From JBBAGE01 sp041655055 (GTDB taxonomy: Bacteria > Pseudomonadota > Alphaproteobacteria > Rhodobacterales > Rhodobacteraceae), in the NCBI GenBank assembly GCA_041655055.1, contig JBBAGE010000144.1, forward strand, positions 1-5,446: a DNA stretch of 5,446 nucleotides, written 5' to 3'. Positions 1 to 5,446 of this stretch are shown here, in pieces. Below the pieces are notes generated by a model. That model was not told the DNA's origin and did not search any database. It worked only from the letters and a program-made list of their open reading frames with translations. Within the stretch, counting starts at the first letter, position 1; each line of letters begins with the position of its first letter. The translations under genes were made by a program, and so were the position numbers.

Positions 1-569
1 GCCTTAGCGTTGCCCCCGATGATACCGCCCCCGCCCGGATTTTGGAACGGATCAAGGCGCGCGAGGCCGCAGGCTATAGCTATGACATCGCCCAAGGGTC
101 GTTCGAATTGCTGGCGCGCGCCGAACTTGGCCTGTTGCCCGCGTTTTTTGAGGTCAAACGCTACCGCGTCACGGTCGATCGCCGCCGCAACAAGCGCAAT
201 GAAATGGTCAGCCTGTCCGAAGCTGTGGTGGTCGTAAAGATCGGCGATCGGAAAATGCTTTCGGTGTCTGACAGCCTTGACGATCAGGGGCAGGATGCCG
301 GGCCGGTCAATGCTTTGGCCAAGGCATTGGCCAAGGATCTGGGCCCCTATCAGGCGGTGATCGACGATATGCGGCTGGTCGATTTCAAGGTGCGGATCAC
401 GCAGGGTGGCACCGATGCGGTGACCCGGGTGATCATCGATTGCGAAGACAGCGCCGGGCGGCGCTGGGCCACGGTGGGCGTGTCGCCCAATATCGTTGAT
501 GCGAGCTTTGAGGCGCTGCTTGATGCGATCAACTGGAAACTGGTGCAAGAATCGGTGGCCGTTGCATGA
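1..569 (+). CDS. cimA: Citramalate synthase, C-terminal part (5' end outside window)
   Basis: The reading frame is open from base 3 (first full codon CTT), so this is the last 188 residues of a longer protein whose start lies left of the window; TTG at 42 is internal. CimA condenses pyruvate with acetyl-CoA to (R)-citramalate in the cytosol, giving 2-oxobutyrate for isoleucine without threonine. What is visible is the end of the linker helix region (ERIKAREAAGYSYDIAQGSF, fragment residues 15-34), then a LeuA-type allosteric/dimerisation domain (about 48-180) with FFEVKRYRV, GPVNAL (100-105), RLVDFKVRI (124-132) and WATVGVSPNIVDAS. This pattern fits the long CimA family (usually about 520-540 residues) better than 2-isopropylmalate synthase. 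The catalytic TIM barrel is not in the window. In LeuA-type enzymes this domain binds the feedback inhibitor; for CimA that would be isoleucine. Its stop overlaps the next start (ATGA). Confidence 0.88.
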   Translation, partial: LSVAPDDTAPARILERIKAREAAGYSYDIAQGSFELLARAELGLLPAFFEVKRYRVTVDRRRNKRNEMVSLSEAVVVVKIGDRKMLSVSDSLDDQGQDAGPVNALAKALAKDLGPYQAVIDDMRLVDFKVRITQGGTDAVTRVIIDCEDSAGRRWATVGVSPNIVDASFEALLDAINWKLVQESVAVA

Positions 570-1279
570 GCGATGCGTTCTTTGCCCTTCATGCCGGTTT
601 GCCGCGGCAGGGGCCGGGGGATCGCGAAAGTCTGGATTGGGCGCTGGCGCAGATTGCCCTGCCGCCCGATGCCCGAATGTTTGATGCCGGATGCGGGCCG
701 GGGGCCGATATTGCCGGGCTGCTTGCCCATGCGCCGCAGGGGCAGGTGGTGGCCATGGATTGCCACGCGCCCTTTGTCGCGCAGGCGCAGGCGGCCTTTG
801 CCAATGATCCGCGCGTCAGTGTCATGGCCGGGGATATGGCCAATCCGGATGGGCAGTTCGATCTGATCTGGTGTGCGGGCGCGCTCTATTTTCTGGGGGT
901 GACGGCGGGGCTGGCGGGTTGGCGCGCGCATCTGCGCCCCGGCGGTGCCGTGGTCTTTTCCCAGATCGCATGGCGCAACGCGCAGCCCGCGCCGGCCGCG
1001 CGCGCATTCTGGCGCGCTTATCCGGCCATGTGCGATGCGGCGGGGGTAAACGCCTGGGTCGATGCTGCAGGCTGGCGCGTGCTGGCGCAGCGGTTTTTGC
1101 CGCACGCTGCATGGGCGGCCTATTACGATCCGTTGCAGGCCCGGATCGATGCGTTGCGCGGCGCGGCGCATGGGACGGATATGGCGCAGGCACTGGCGGC
1201 GGAACAGGCGGAAATCGATCTGTGGCGCGCGCATGGCGATGATTACGGCTATCTGCAGATCGTTGCGGTGCCGGTATGA
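566..1279 (+). CDS. Class I SAM-dependent methyltransferase
   Basis: A 237-residue cytosolic protein with a complete Rossmann-type methyltransferase core and no signal peptide or membrane segment. The SAM-binding glycine motif is MFDAGCGPG (residues 38-46), the acidic residue after strand 2 is D65 in VVAMDCH, a GD follows at 89-90, the post-III strand is FDLIWCAGALYFL (98-110), and LRPGG (123-127) is the usual loop after helix D. The N-terminus FFALHAGLPRQGPGD is a distinctive lead-in; I associate it with an uncharacterised UbiE/Methyltransf_25-like group. The substrate cannot be read from sequence. The start ATG lies inside the cimA stop (ATGA, 566-569), with GGTGG a few bases upstream as a modest Shine-Dalgarno, so translation is probably coupled to cimA. 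The last residues read DDYGYLQIVAVPV and the stop again overlaps the next start. A role alongside the following NDUFAF6-like protein is possible but unproven. Confidence 0.85.
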   Translation: MSDAFFALHAGLPRQGPGDRESLDWALAQIALPPDARMFDAGCGPGADIAGLLAHAPQGQVVAMDCHAPFVAQAQAAFANDPRVSVMAGDMANPDGQFDLIWCAGALYFLGVTAGLAGWRAHLRPGGAVVFSQIAWRNAQPAPAARAFWRAYPAMCDAAGVNAWVDAAGWRVLAQRFLPHAAWAAYYDPLQARIDALRGAAHGTDMAQALAAEQAEIDLWRAHGDDYGYLQIVAVPV

Positions 1280-2025
1280 GCATTGCCGCCTGCGCCGATC
1301 TGGTGGCCCGGGGCGACCCTGACCGTTTCGCCGCAACTATGGCCGCGCCACAGGCGGCGCGCCCGGTGCTATTCCCGCTTTATGCGTTCAATATCGAAGT
1401 ATCCCGCGCGCCATGGCTGAGTTCGGAACCGATGATCGCGGAAATGCGCCTGCAATGGTGGTATGATGTGCTGGGCGAGATTGCCACGGGCGCGCCGCCG
1501 CGCCGGCACGAAGTCGTGACGCCGTTGGCCGGGGTGCTTGATCCTGCGGGGGCCAGATTACTGCAGCCGCTGGTCGAGGCCCGGCGCTGGGATATCTACC
1601 GCGATCCATTTTCCGACGAGGCAGCGCTGATCCAGCATCTTGAAACCACGGGCGGCACATTGATGTGGGCGGCGGCCCGTGCGCTTGGCGGCCGCGAGGA
1701 AGCGGTATACCGCGATATCGGCTTTGCCACGGCATTGGCCGGCTGGCTGCGCGCGATCCCGGAACTTGAGGCCCGCGGGCGGGTGCCGCTGGTCGATGGC
1801 CGCCCGGATGCGGTGGCGGCATTGGCGCGCGTGGGGTTGGCGCGGCTTGGGCGGGGCAGGCTGACCGGCGCGGGCTATGCGGCGGGGATTGCGGGTTGGC
1901 AGACGCGCGCCATTTTGCGCCGTGCGGCAGGCGCGCCGGGCCTGGTGGCCGCCGGGGCGTTGCAGGGATCGGAATTTGCGCGCCGGGGCGGGCTGTTGCG
2001 CGCGGCATTTCTGCGCCGGATCTGA
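1276..2025 (+). CDS. Squalene/phytoene synthase-fold protein, NDUFAF6-like
   Basis: A 249-residue all-helical protein of the squalene/phytoene synthase superfamily (SQS_PSY). Recognisable segments are LYAFNIEVSRAP (35-46), MRLQWWYDVLGEI (57-69), EARRWDIYRDPF (101-112), TTGGTLMWAAARALGG (124-139) and LRAIPELEARGRVPLV (158-173). Real prenyl synthases carry two aspartate-rich Mg-diphosphate motifs. Here the first (DDxxD after YAFxR) reads SRAPW at 43-47, and the second (RDxxED) reads RAIPEL at 159-164. AFN-E, the WW motif and LRAIP instead match the NDUFAF6 (C8orf38) group. In mitochondria that protein is a complex I assembly factor, and the group is widespread in alphaproteobacteria. Prenyl-transfer activity is therefore unlikely; a role in respiratory complex I biogenesis is inferred by homology only. 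The start overlaps the methyltransferase stop (ATGA, 1276-1279). The stop is one base from a convergent gene, with no terminator at the junction. Confidence 0.85.
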   Translation: MSIAACADLVARGDPDRFAATMAAPQAARPVLFPLYAFNIEVSRAPWLSSEPMIAEMRLQWWYDVLGEIATGAPPRRHEVVTPLAGVLDPAGARLLQPLVEARRWDIYRDPFSDEAALIQHLETTGGTLMWAAARALGGREEAVYRDIGFATALAGWLRAIPELEARGRVPLVDGRPDAVAALARVGLARLGRGRLTGAGYAAGIAGWQTRAILRRAAGAPGLVAAGALQGSEFARRGGLLRAAFLRRI

Positions 2026-2026
2026 C

Positions 2027-2248
2027 CTAATCCTTGCCGCGATAATGGCGCAAAACGTAAAGCCGGATGGCCGAGGCCAGCCCCAGATCGGGGCCGCGCG
2101 CCTCGTCAATTTCGGCGGCAAGCTGGTTGATCGGCTTGGCCTCGGTATCGGCAATATCGCGAAAGGCGTGCCAGAATTCGGGCTCTAGCGATACGGATGT
2201 GCGATGCCCGCGCAGTGTCAGCGAATGCTTGGCCGGGCGGGGGCTCAT
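2027..2248 (-). CDS. Small ribbon-helix-helix (RHH_4) protein
   Basis: A 73-residue protein resembling the RHH_4 family (PF13467): the strand RTSVSLEPEFWHAF (residues 16-29), helix DIADTEAKPINQLAAEID (31-48), then the C-terminal helix LGLASAIRLYVLRHY (55-69). Arc/MetJ-type ribbon-helix-helix folds dimerise and put the short beta strand into the DNA major groove, so a DNA-binding regulator is plausible. This family is often misnamed aryl-sulfate sulfotransferase in databases. Its targets are unknown, and with no cognate toxin beside it there is no reason to call it an antitoxin. The ATG shares ATGA with the stop of the upstream DUF4169 gene (2245-2248). GAGG sits only one base before the ATG, too close for a normal ribosome site, so translation probably depends on coupling to DUF4169. 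The stop (TAG) is one base from the convergent NDUFAF6-like gene. Confidence 0.85.
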   Translation of the reverse strand: MSPRPAKHSLTLRGHRTSVSLEPEFWHAFRDIADTEAKPINQLAAEIDEARGPDLGLASAIRLYVLRHYRGKD

Positions 2249-2433
2249 GCCTCGTATTCGCCGTCGATCCGGTGCTGATCCAGCATCTTGCGCACGCGTT
2301 CGGATTGCGTGGCTTCAAGAATTTTCTGCGCCTTGCTGCGCCCGTTAAGGGCTGCGTTTTCACTGGCTTGCACGCGTTTCTTGATGCGATCGGCATCCTT
2401 GCGGGCTTGGCGGAGGTTGGTGATTTGGCTCAT
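2245..2433 (-). CDS. DUF4169 family small protein
   Basis: A 62-residue, strongly charged protein starting MSQITNLRQARKDADRIKKR, the typical N-terminal signature of DUF4169 (PF13770), which supports this ATG as the true start. The rest is predicted to be almost wholly helical and rich in Lys/Arg/Gln/Glu, with the conserved-looking NGRSKAQKILEA (30-41) and a tail LDQHRID (51-57). There is no signal peptide, membrane segment or catalytic motif, and the function is unknown; the helical, basic character would fit binding to RNA, DNA or a protein partner, but that is a guess. It overlaps the RHH_4 gene by ATGA, and I recall this pair sitting beside fumC in Rhodobacteraceae. There is no properly spaced Shine-Dalgarno (AAGG ends one base before ATG), and a promoter-like sequence ends 5 bases upstream, suggesting a leaderless transcript. 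Confidence 0.85.
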   Translation of the reverse strand: MSQITNLRQARKDADRIKKRVQASENAALNGRSKAQKILEATQSERVRKMLDQHRIDGEYEA

Positions 2434-2438
2434 GCCTT

Positions 2439-2467
2439 ATTATCGGCGAAATCTCGCGCAGGGGCAA
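2439..2467 (-). promoter_or_regulatory. Putative sigma70-type promoter of the DUF4169-RHH pair
   Basis: On the - strand TTGCCC (2467-2462, 4/6 match to TTGACA) is followed after exactly 17 bases by GATAAT (2444-2439, 5/6 match to TATAAT). Only five bases (AAGGC) separate the -10 hexamer from the ATG of the DUF4169 gene, so the predicted transcription start falls on or within a base or two of the ATG and the mRNA would be leaderless. The element lies between the fumC stop and DUF4169, inside the 78-base gap, which suggests the small genes can be expressed independently of fumC. The match is by eye; no experiment supports it. Confidence 0.45.
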
Positions 2468-2480
2468 GCGGCGAAGTGCA

Positions 2481-2507
2481 GGGCGCCCCGGTTGGGGCGC
2501 CCTTTTT
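2481..2507 (+). terminator. Intrinsic terminator with + strand U-tract
   Basis: GGGCGCCCC (2481-2489) and GGGGCGCCC (2494-2502) form a perfect 9-bp GC stem with a GGTT loop, extendable by one A-T pair (2480/2503), followed by TTTTT (2503-2507). The T-run follows the stem only on the + strand, so it is built to stop rightward transcription. On the - strand the hairpin lies five bases past the fumC stop but is followed by TGCACTTCGC with no T-run, so it may act only as a 3'-end stabiliser or weak terminator for fumC. No + strand gene ends nearby: the closest is the NDUFAF6-like gene, about 455 bases upstream. Confidence 0.8.
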
Positions 2508-2511
2508 CGGG

Positions 2512-3906
<1,395 letters not shown>

Positions 3907-3913
3907 GCAGGTT

Positions 3914-3919
3914 CTCCTT
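3914..3919 (-). promoter_or_regulatory. Ribosome binding site fixing the fumC start
   Basis: AAGGAG on the - strand with a 7-base spacer to ATG 3906-3904. This is one of the two strongest Shine-Dalgarno sequences I found in the window, and it decides against the 25-residue longer reading frame. Confidence 0.85.
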
Positions 3920-3931
3920 GAACGCGGGCTG

Positions 3932-3959
3932 TTCATAGCGGCCCGGCGTGAAAAATCAA
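3932..3959 (-). promoter_or_regulatory. Possible fumC promoter
   Basis: TTGATT (3959-3954, 4/6 match) and TATGAA (3937-3932, 4/6 match) are separated by 16 bases on the - strand. This would give a leader of roughly 20 bases carrying the AAGGAG site. The -35 hexamer overlaps the stop codon of the upstream methyltransferase gene. The match is weak, and fumC could equally be read from a promoter further upstream. Confidence 0.3.
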
Positions 3960-4516
3960 TGCGGTATGCGATGGAATACATAAACCTGCGCGGGGGGCAG
4001 ATTGTCCAGCACCCAGCCGGCGCGGGTGGTGCTTAGCCCCAGTTCCTGACGCAGCGCGGACGAAATCGGCGGGCAGGGGCCATAGGTGAATTGGATGAAC
4101 GGCGCGCCGGGGGCAAGCCTGTCAAACGCGGCCTGCAGGATATCGTGCTGGATCGCGGGCGGGATCGACAGCAGCGGCAACCCGCTGACCACCGCGCGCA
4201 GCGGCGGCAGATCGCTGTCGCGCAATGTCTGGGCGGGCGCGTTGCGGATATCGACGCCGGGGAAACGCTGGGCCAGATGAATGCAGAATTCGGGCGCCAT
4301 TTCATAAAGCGTCAGATCAGCGGGCGCGATGCCGGTTTCAAGCAGCGCATCGGTGATCTTGCCGGTGCCGGGGCCGAATTCCACCACGGGGCCGGGACCC
4401 GGTGGCACCCGGGCCGCCATCTTGCGTGCAAGCCGCATGCTGGATGGCGCCAGCGCCGAAATCTGACCGGGTCGGCGCAAAAACTGGCGCAGGAACAGCG
4501 AAAATTCGCCCTTCAT
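3956..4516 (-). CDS. COG3963-type SAM methyltransferase, phospholipid N-methyltransferase-like
   Basis: A 186-residue class I methyltransferase resembling the short Sinorhizobium-type PmtA family, which converts phosphatidylethanolamine stepwise to phosphatidylcholine at the inner face of the membrane. Visible are the amphipathic N-terminal segment FLRQFLRRPGQISALAPSS (8-26), a basic helix likely to meet the membrane; the SAM motif VVEFGPGTG (44-52); the acidic residue E72 in LTLYEMAPEF; VVSGLPLLSIP (109-119); FIQFTYGPCPP (140-150); and NLPPAQVYVFHR (172-183). The last three are characteristic of this family. Family members are also annotated as rRNA adenine dimethylase-like, so the phospholipid substrate is inferred, not shown. 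The gene starts 27 bases after the sspB stop and is probably cotranscribed with it. The Shine-Dalgarno is weak (CAGG about 6 bases before ATG), so the start is less certain than that of its neighbours, although the N-terminus fits the family. Confidence 0.8.
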   Translation of the reverse strand: MKGEFSLFLRQFLRRPGQISALAPSSMRLARKMAARVPPGPGPVVEFGPGTGKITDALLETGIAPADLTLYEMAPEFCIHLAQRFPGVDIRNAPAQTLRDSDLPPLRAVVSGLPLLSIPPAIQHDILQAAFDRLAPGAPFIQFTYGPCPPISSALRQELGLSTTRAGWVLDNLPPAQVYVFHRIPH

Positions 4517-4543
4517 ACCGGGCCTGACACGGAATGCGCCCGA

Positions 4544-5008
4544 TTATTTGCGAAATTTGTCGAGACTGACAATCTCGGCATCGCGGGGGCCGGTATCGGC
4601 CGCAACCGCAGGGCCATCGAATTCGTCGTCTGGATCATCGTCGTCATCGGTTTCCTGTGTTTCAAACCGCAGACCGAATTCGACCGACGGATCGACGAAG
4701 GTGCGGATCGCATCATAAGGGATATAAAGCGGTTCGGGCTGATCCCCGAAATTGAGCGTGATGGAAAACCCTTCATCGGTGATTTCAAGCGCATCGAACC
4801 AATGCTGGATCACCACGGTCATTTCGGTCGGATAGCGATCCGACAGCCAGTCGGCCAGCTCAACATCGGGATGCATCGTGTTGAAGGTGATAAAGAAATG
4901 ATGATCGCCCGGAAGGCCGTTTTGTGCGACATCTTGCAGAACTTTCTGGATCAGGCCCTGCATGGCCTGATGCATCAGATTTCCATAGTCGATCTTGCGG
5001 CCAATCAA
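4544..5008 (-). CDS. sspB: SspB, ClpXP protease adaptor (alphaproteobacterial type)
   Basis: A 154-residue adaptor that binds ssrA-tagged and selected native proteins and delivers them to ClpXP. The start is TTG at 5008-5006 (Met-IGRKIDYGNLMHQAM), with GGAGG 8 bases upstream. The frame stays open to 5257, but that part has no family similarity and no better start. The substrate-binding domain spans about residues 5-117 and includes HHFFITFNT (36-44), YPTEMTVVIQHWFDALE (59-75), FSITLNFGDQPEPLYIPYDA (81-100) and the highly conserved IRTFVDPSVEFGLRFE (101-116). A very acidic, probably disordered linker follows (DDDDDPDDEFD, 121-131). The protein ends EIVSLDKFRK, the position and type of the short tail by which SspB proteins dock on the ClpX N-domain. 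A COG3963-type methyltransferase lies 27 bases downstream, with fumC after it. Confidence 0.93.
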   Translation of the reverse strand: MIGRKIDYGNLMHQAMQGLIQKVLQDVAQNGLPGDHHFFITFNTMHPDVELADWLSDRYPTEMTVVIQHWFDALEITDEGFSITLNFGDQPEPLYIPYDAIRTFVDPSVEFGLRFETQETDDDDDPDDEFDGPAVAADTGPRDAEIVSLDKFRK

Positions 5009-5016
5009 TCTGCGTC

Positions 5017-5021
5017 CCTCC
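5017..5021 (-). promoter_or_regulatory. Ribosome binding site supporting the TTG start of sspB
   Basis: GGAGG on the - strand with an 8-base spacer to TTG 5008-5006. No ATG or GTG lies in the frame near the conserved IDYGNLMH segment except the Met within it, which has no such site and would cut off conserved residues. Confidence 0.8.
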
Positions 5022-5036
5022 GCCAGCGTATAGGTC

Positions 5037-5077
5037 AAGCATAGGGGATTTTGGGGCGATGAAAAGGGGGGCCGGTC
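5037..5077 (-). promoter_or_regulatory. C-rich, G-poor leader tract upstream of sspB (possible rut site)
   Basis: In the 118-base gap between the SnoaL-like gene and sspB, the - strand reads as C-runs separated by A/T-rich spacers: CCCCCC (5071-5066), CCCC (5056-5053) and CCCC (5047-5044), with few G. Such unstructured C-rich RNA is what Rho prefers, and I find no convincing U-tailed hairpin in the gap, so it could end the SnoaL-like transcript. It is compositional evidence only. I find no good -35/-10 pair for sspB here. Confidence 0.25.
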
Positions 5078-5126
5078 GATTTCGCACCCACCTGTGCGCC
5101 GCGGGTCGCAGTTGTGATCCGGCAGG

Positions 5127-5446
5127 TCATGGGCCCACGACCAATTCGACCCCGCCAAGGCAAAGGGCCATCGTACCCTGGGGCAGGAAACCAAGCTGTT
5201 CGAAAAAGGCCAGATGGTCGAAATGGTTATAGGCTTCGACAATTTTGCCCTGTTCATTCATGCGTAGCATGATCTGGCCGGTAATGGTCACGGGGTGCAT
5301 GGTTTCGGCCGCAAGGGCGGCAATATGCACCAAAGCGCAGACCCACGGCCCGCATTCGACCAGCCGTTCCAACGTGACGACCGGATCGCGAATCCATTGC
5401 ATGATCGCGGGCACCAATGCCTGAAAATCGGCGGCGGAACAGGCGA
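5127..5446 (-). CDS. SnoaL/NTF2-fold protein (ester cyclase-like), 5' end outside window
   Basis: The frame is open to the right edge of the window (105 codons visible), so the N-terminus is missing and the TTG at 5417-5415 is unlikely to be the start. The visible part looks like the C-terminal portion of a SnoaL-like polyketide cyclase/ester cyclase of the NTF2-like superfamily: PVTITGQIMLRMNEQGKIVE followed by AYNHFDHLAFFEQLGFLP (residues 51-88 of the 105 visible) is the characteristic beta-hairpin and closing helix of these cone-shaped domains. Such proteins range from cyclases and isomerases to non-catalytic binding proteins, and with the N-terminal half absent I cannot judge the active site. 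The stop lies 118 bases before sspB; that gap and its C-rich tract suggest a separate transcription unit, although the direction is the same. Confidence 0.7.
   Translation of the reverse strand, partial: ACSAADFQALVPAIMQWIRDPVVTLERLVECGPWVCALVHIAALAAETMHPVTITGQIMLRMNEQGKIVEAYNHFDHLAFFEQLGFLPQGTMALCLGGVELVVGP

Noticed and set aside
315..336. Short direct repeat GGCCAAGGCATT/GGCCAAGGAT in cimA
   Set aside because: It simply encodes the helical ALAKALAKD segment of the regulatory domain; no sign of a functional DNA repeat.
350..1336. Long - strand open frame opposite the cimA/methyltransferase genes
   Set aside because: Arg/Pro/His-rich low-complexity translation typical of the reverse of a real gene; the + strand products have clear domains.
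1555..1560. Adjacent rare codons AGA-TTA in the NDUFAF6-like gene
   Set aside because: Unusual for this GC-rich DNA, but a single pair in an otherwise typical gene is not evidence of transfer or regulation.
3907..3981. 25-residue N-terminal extension of fumC in the same frame
   Set aside because: The extension overlaps the end of the upstream methyltransferase gene, has no fumarase similarity, and an ideal AAGGAG site points to the ATG at 3906.
4091..5044. 317-codon + strand open frame across the methyltransferase and sspB
   Set aside because: It is antisense to two genes with strong family motifs and good ribosome sites, and it has no domain of its own.
5044..5071. Possible G-quadruplex on the + strand
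   Set aside because: Only three separated G-runs are present; a four-tetrad-run motif would need to split the final six Gs without a loop.
5081..5105. Short inverted repeat CGCAC/GTGCG in the gap before sspB
   Set aside because: A five-base stem with no following U-tract is too weak to call a terminator.

Overview
The window looks like chromosomal DNA of a high-GC alphaproteobacterium, most likely a member of the Rhodobacteraceae/Rhodobacterales. The evidence is the GC-rich third codon positions together with the gene content: citramalate synthase, an NDUFAF6-like squalene/phytoene-synthase-fold protein, class II fumarase, DUF4169, an RHH_4 protein and alphaproteobacterial SspB. The organism call is inference from protein similarity remembered by eye, not from a search. 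I see no mobile element, CRISPR array, rRNA or tRNA.

Layout. On the + strand (1-2025) a tightly packed three-gene unit runs rightward: the 3' part of citramalate synthase (cimA), a class I SAM-dependent methyltransferase, and an NDUFAF6-like protein. Both junctions are 4-base ATGA stop/start overlaps, which suggests one mRNA with translational coupling. The unit ends tail-to-tail, one base away from a leftward block. On the - strand, reading right to left from the window edge, there are: a SnoaL/NTF2-fold protein (5' end outside the window), sspB (ClpXP adaptor, starting at TTG), a COG3963-type methyltransferase resembling phospholipid N-methyltransferases, fumC (class II fumarase), a DUF4169 protein and a small ribbon-helix-helix (RHH_4) protein.

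How the genes relate. fumC supplies a TCA-cycle step, cimA a threonine-independent route to 2-oxobutyrate and isoleucine, sspB delivers tagged proteins to ClpXP, and the NDUFAF6-like protein may help complex I assembly. These are mostly housekeeping roles and I do not see a dedicated accessory system. The most interesting structure is transcriptional. The convergent junction at 2025/2027 has no terminator. The only clear intrinsic terminator there (2481-2507) has its U-tract on the + strand, beyond the two small - strand genes, so the cimA-unit mRNA is predicted to run antisense through both. The DUF4169 gene also carries a promoter-like sequence so close to its ATG that its mRNA would be leaderless. 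The largest gene-free gaps are 118 bases (5009-5126) and 78 bases (2434-2511); both are described.
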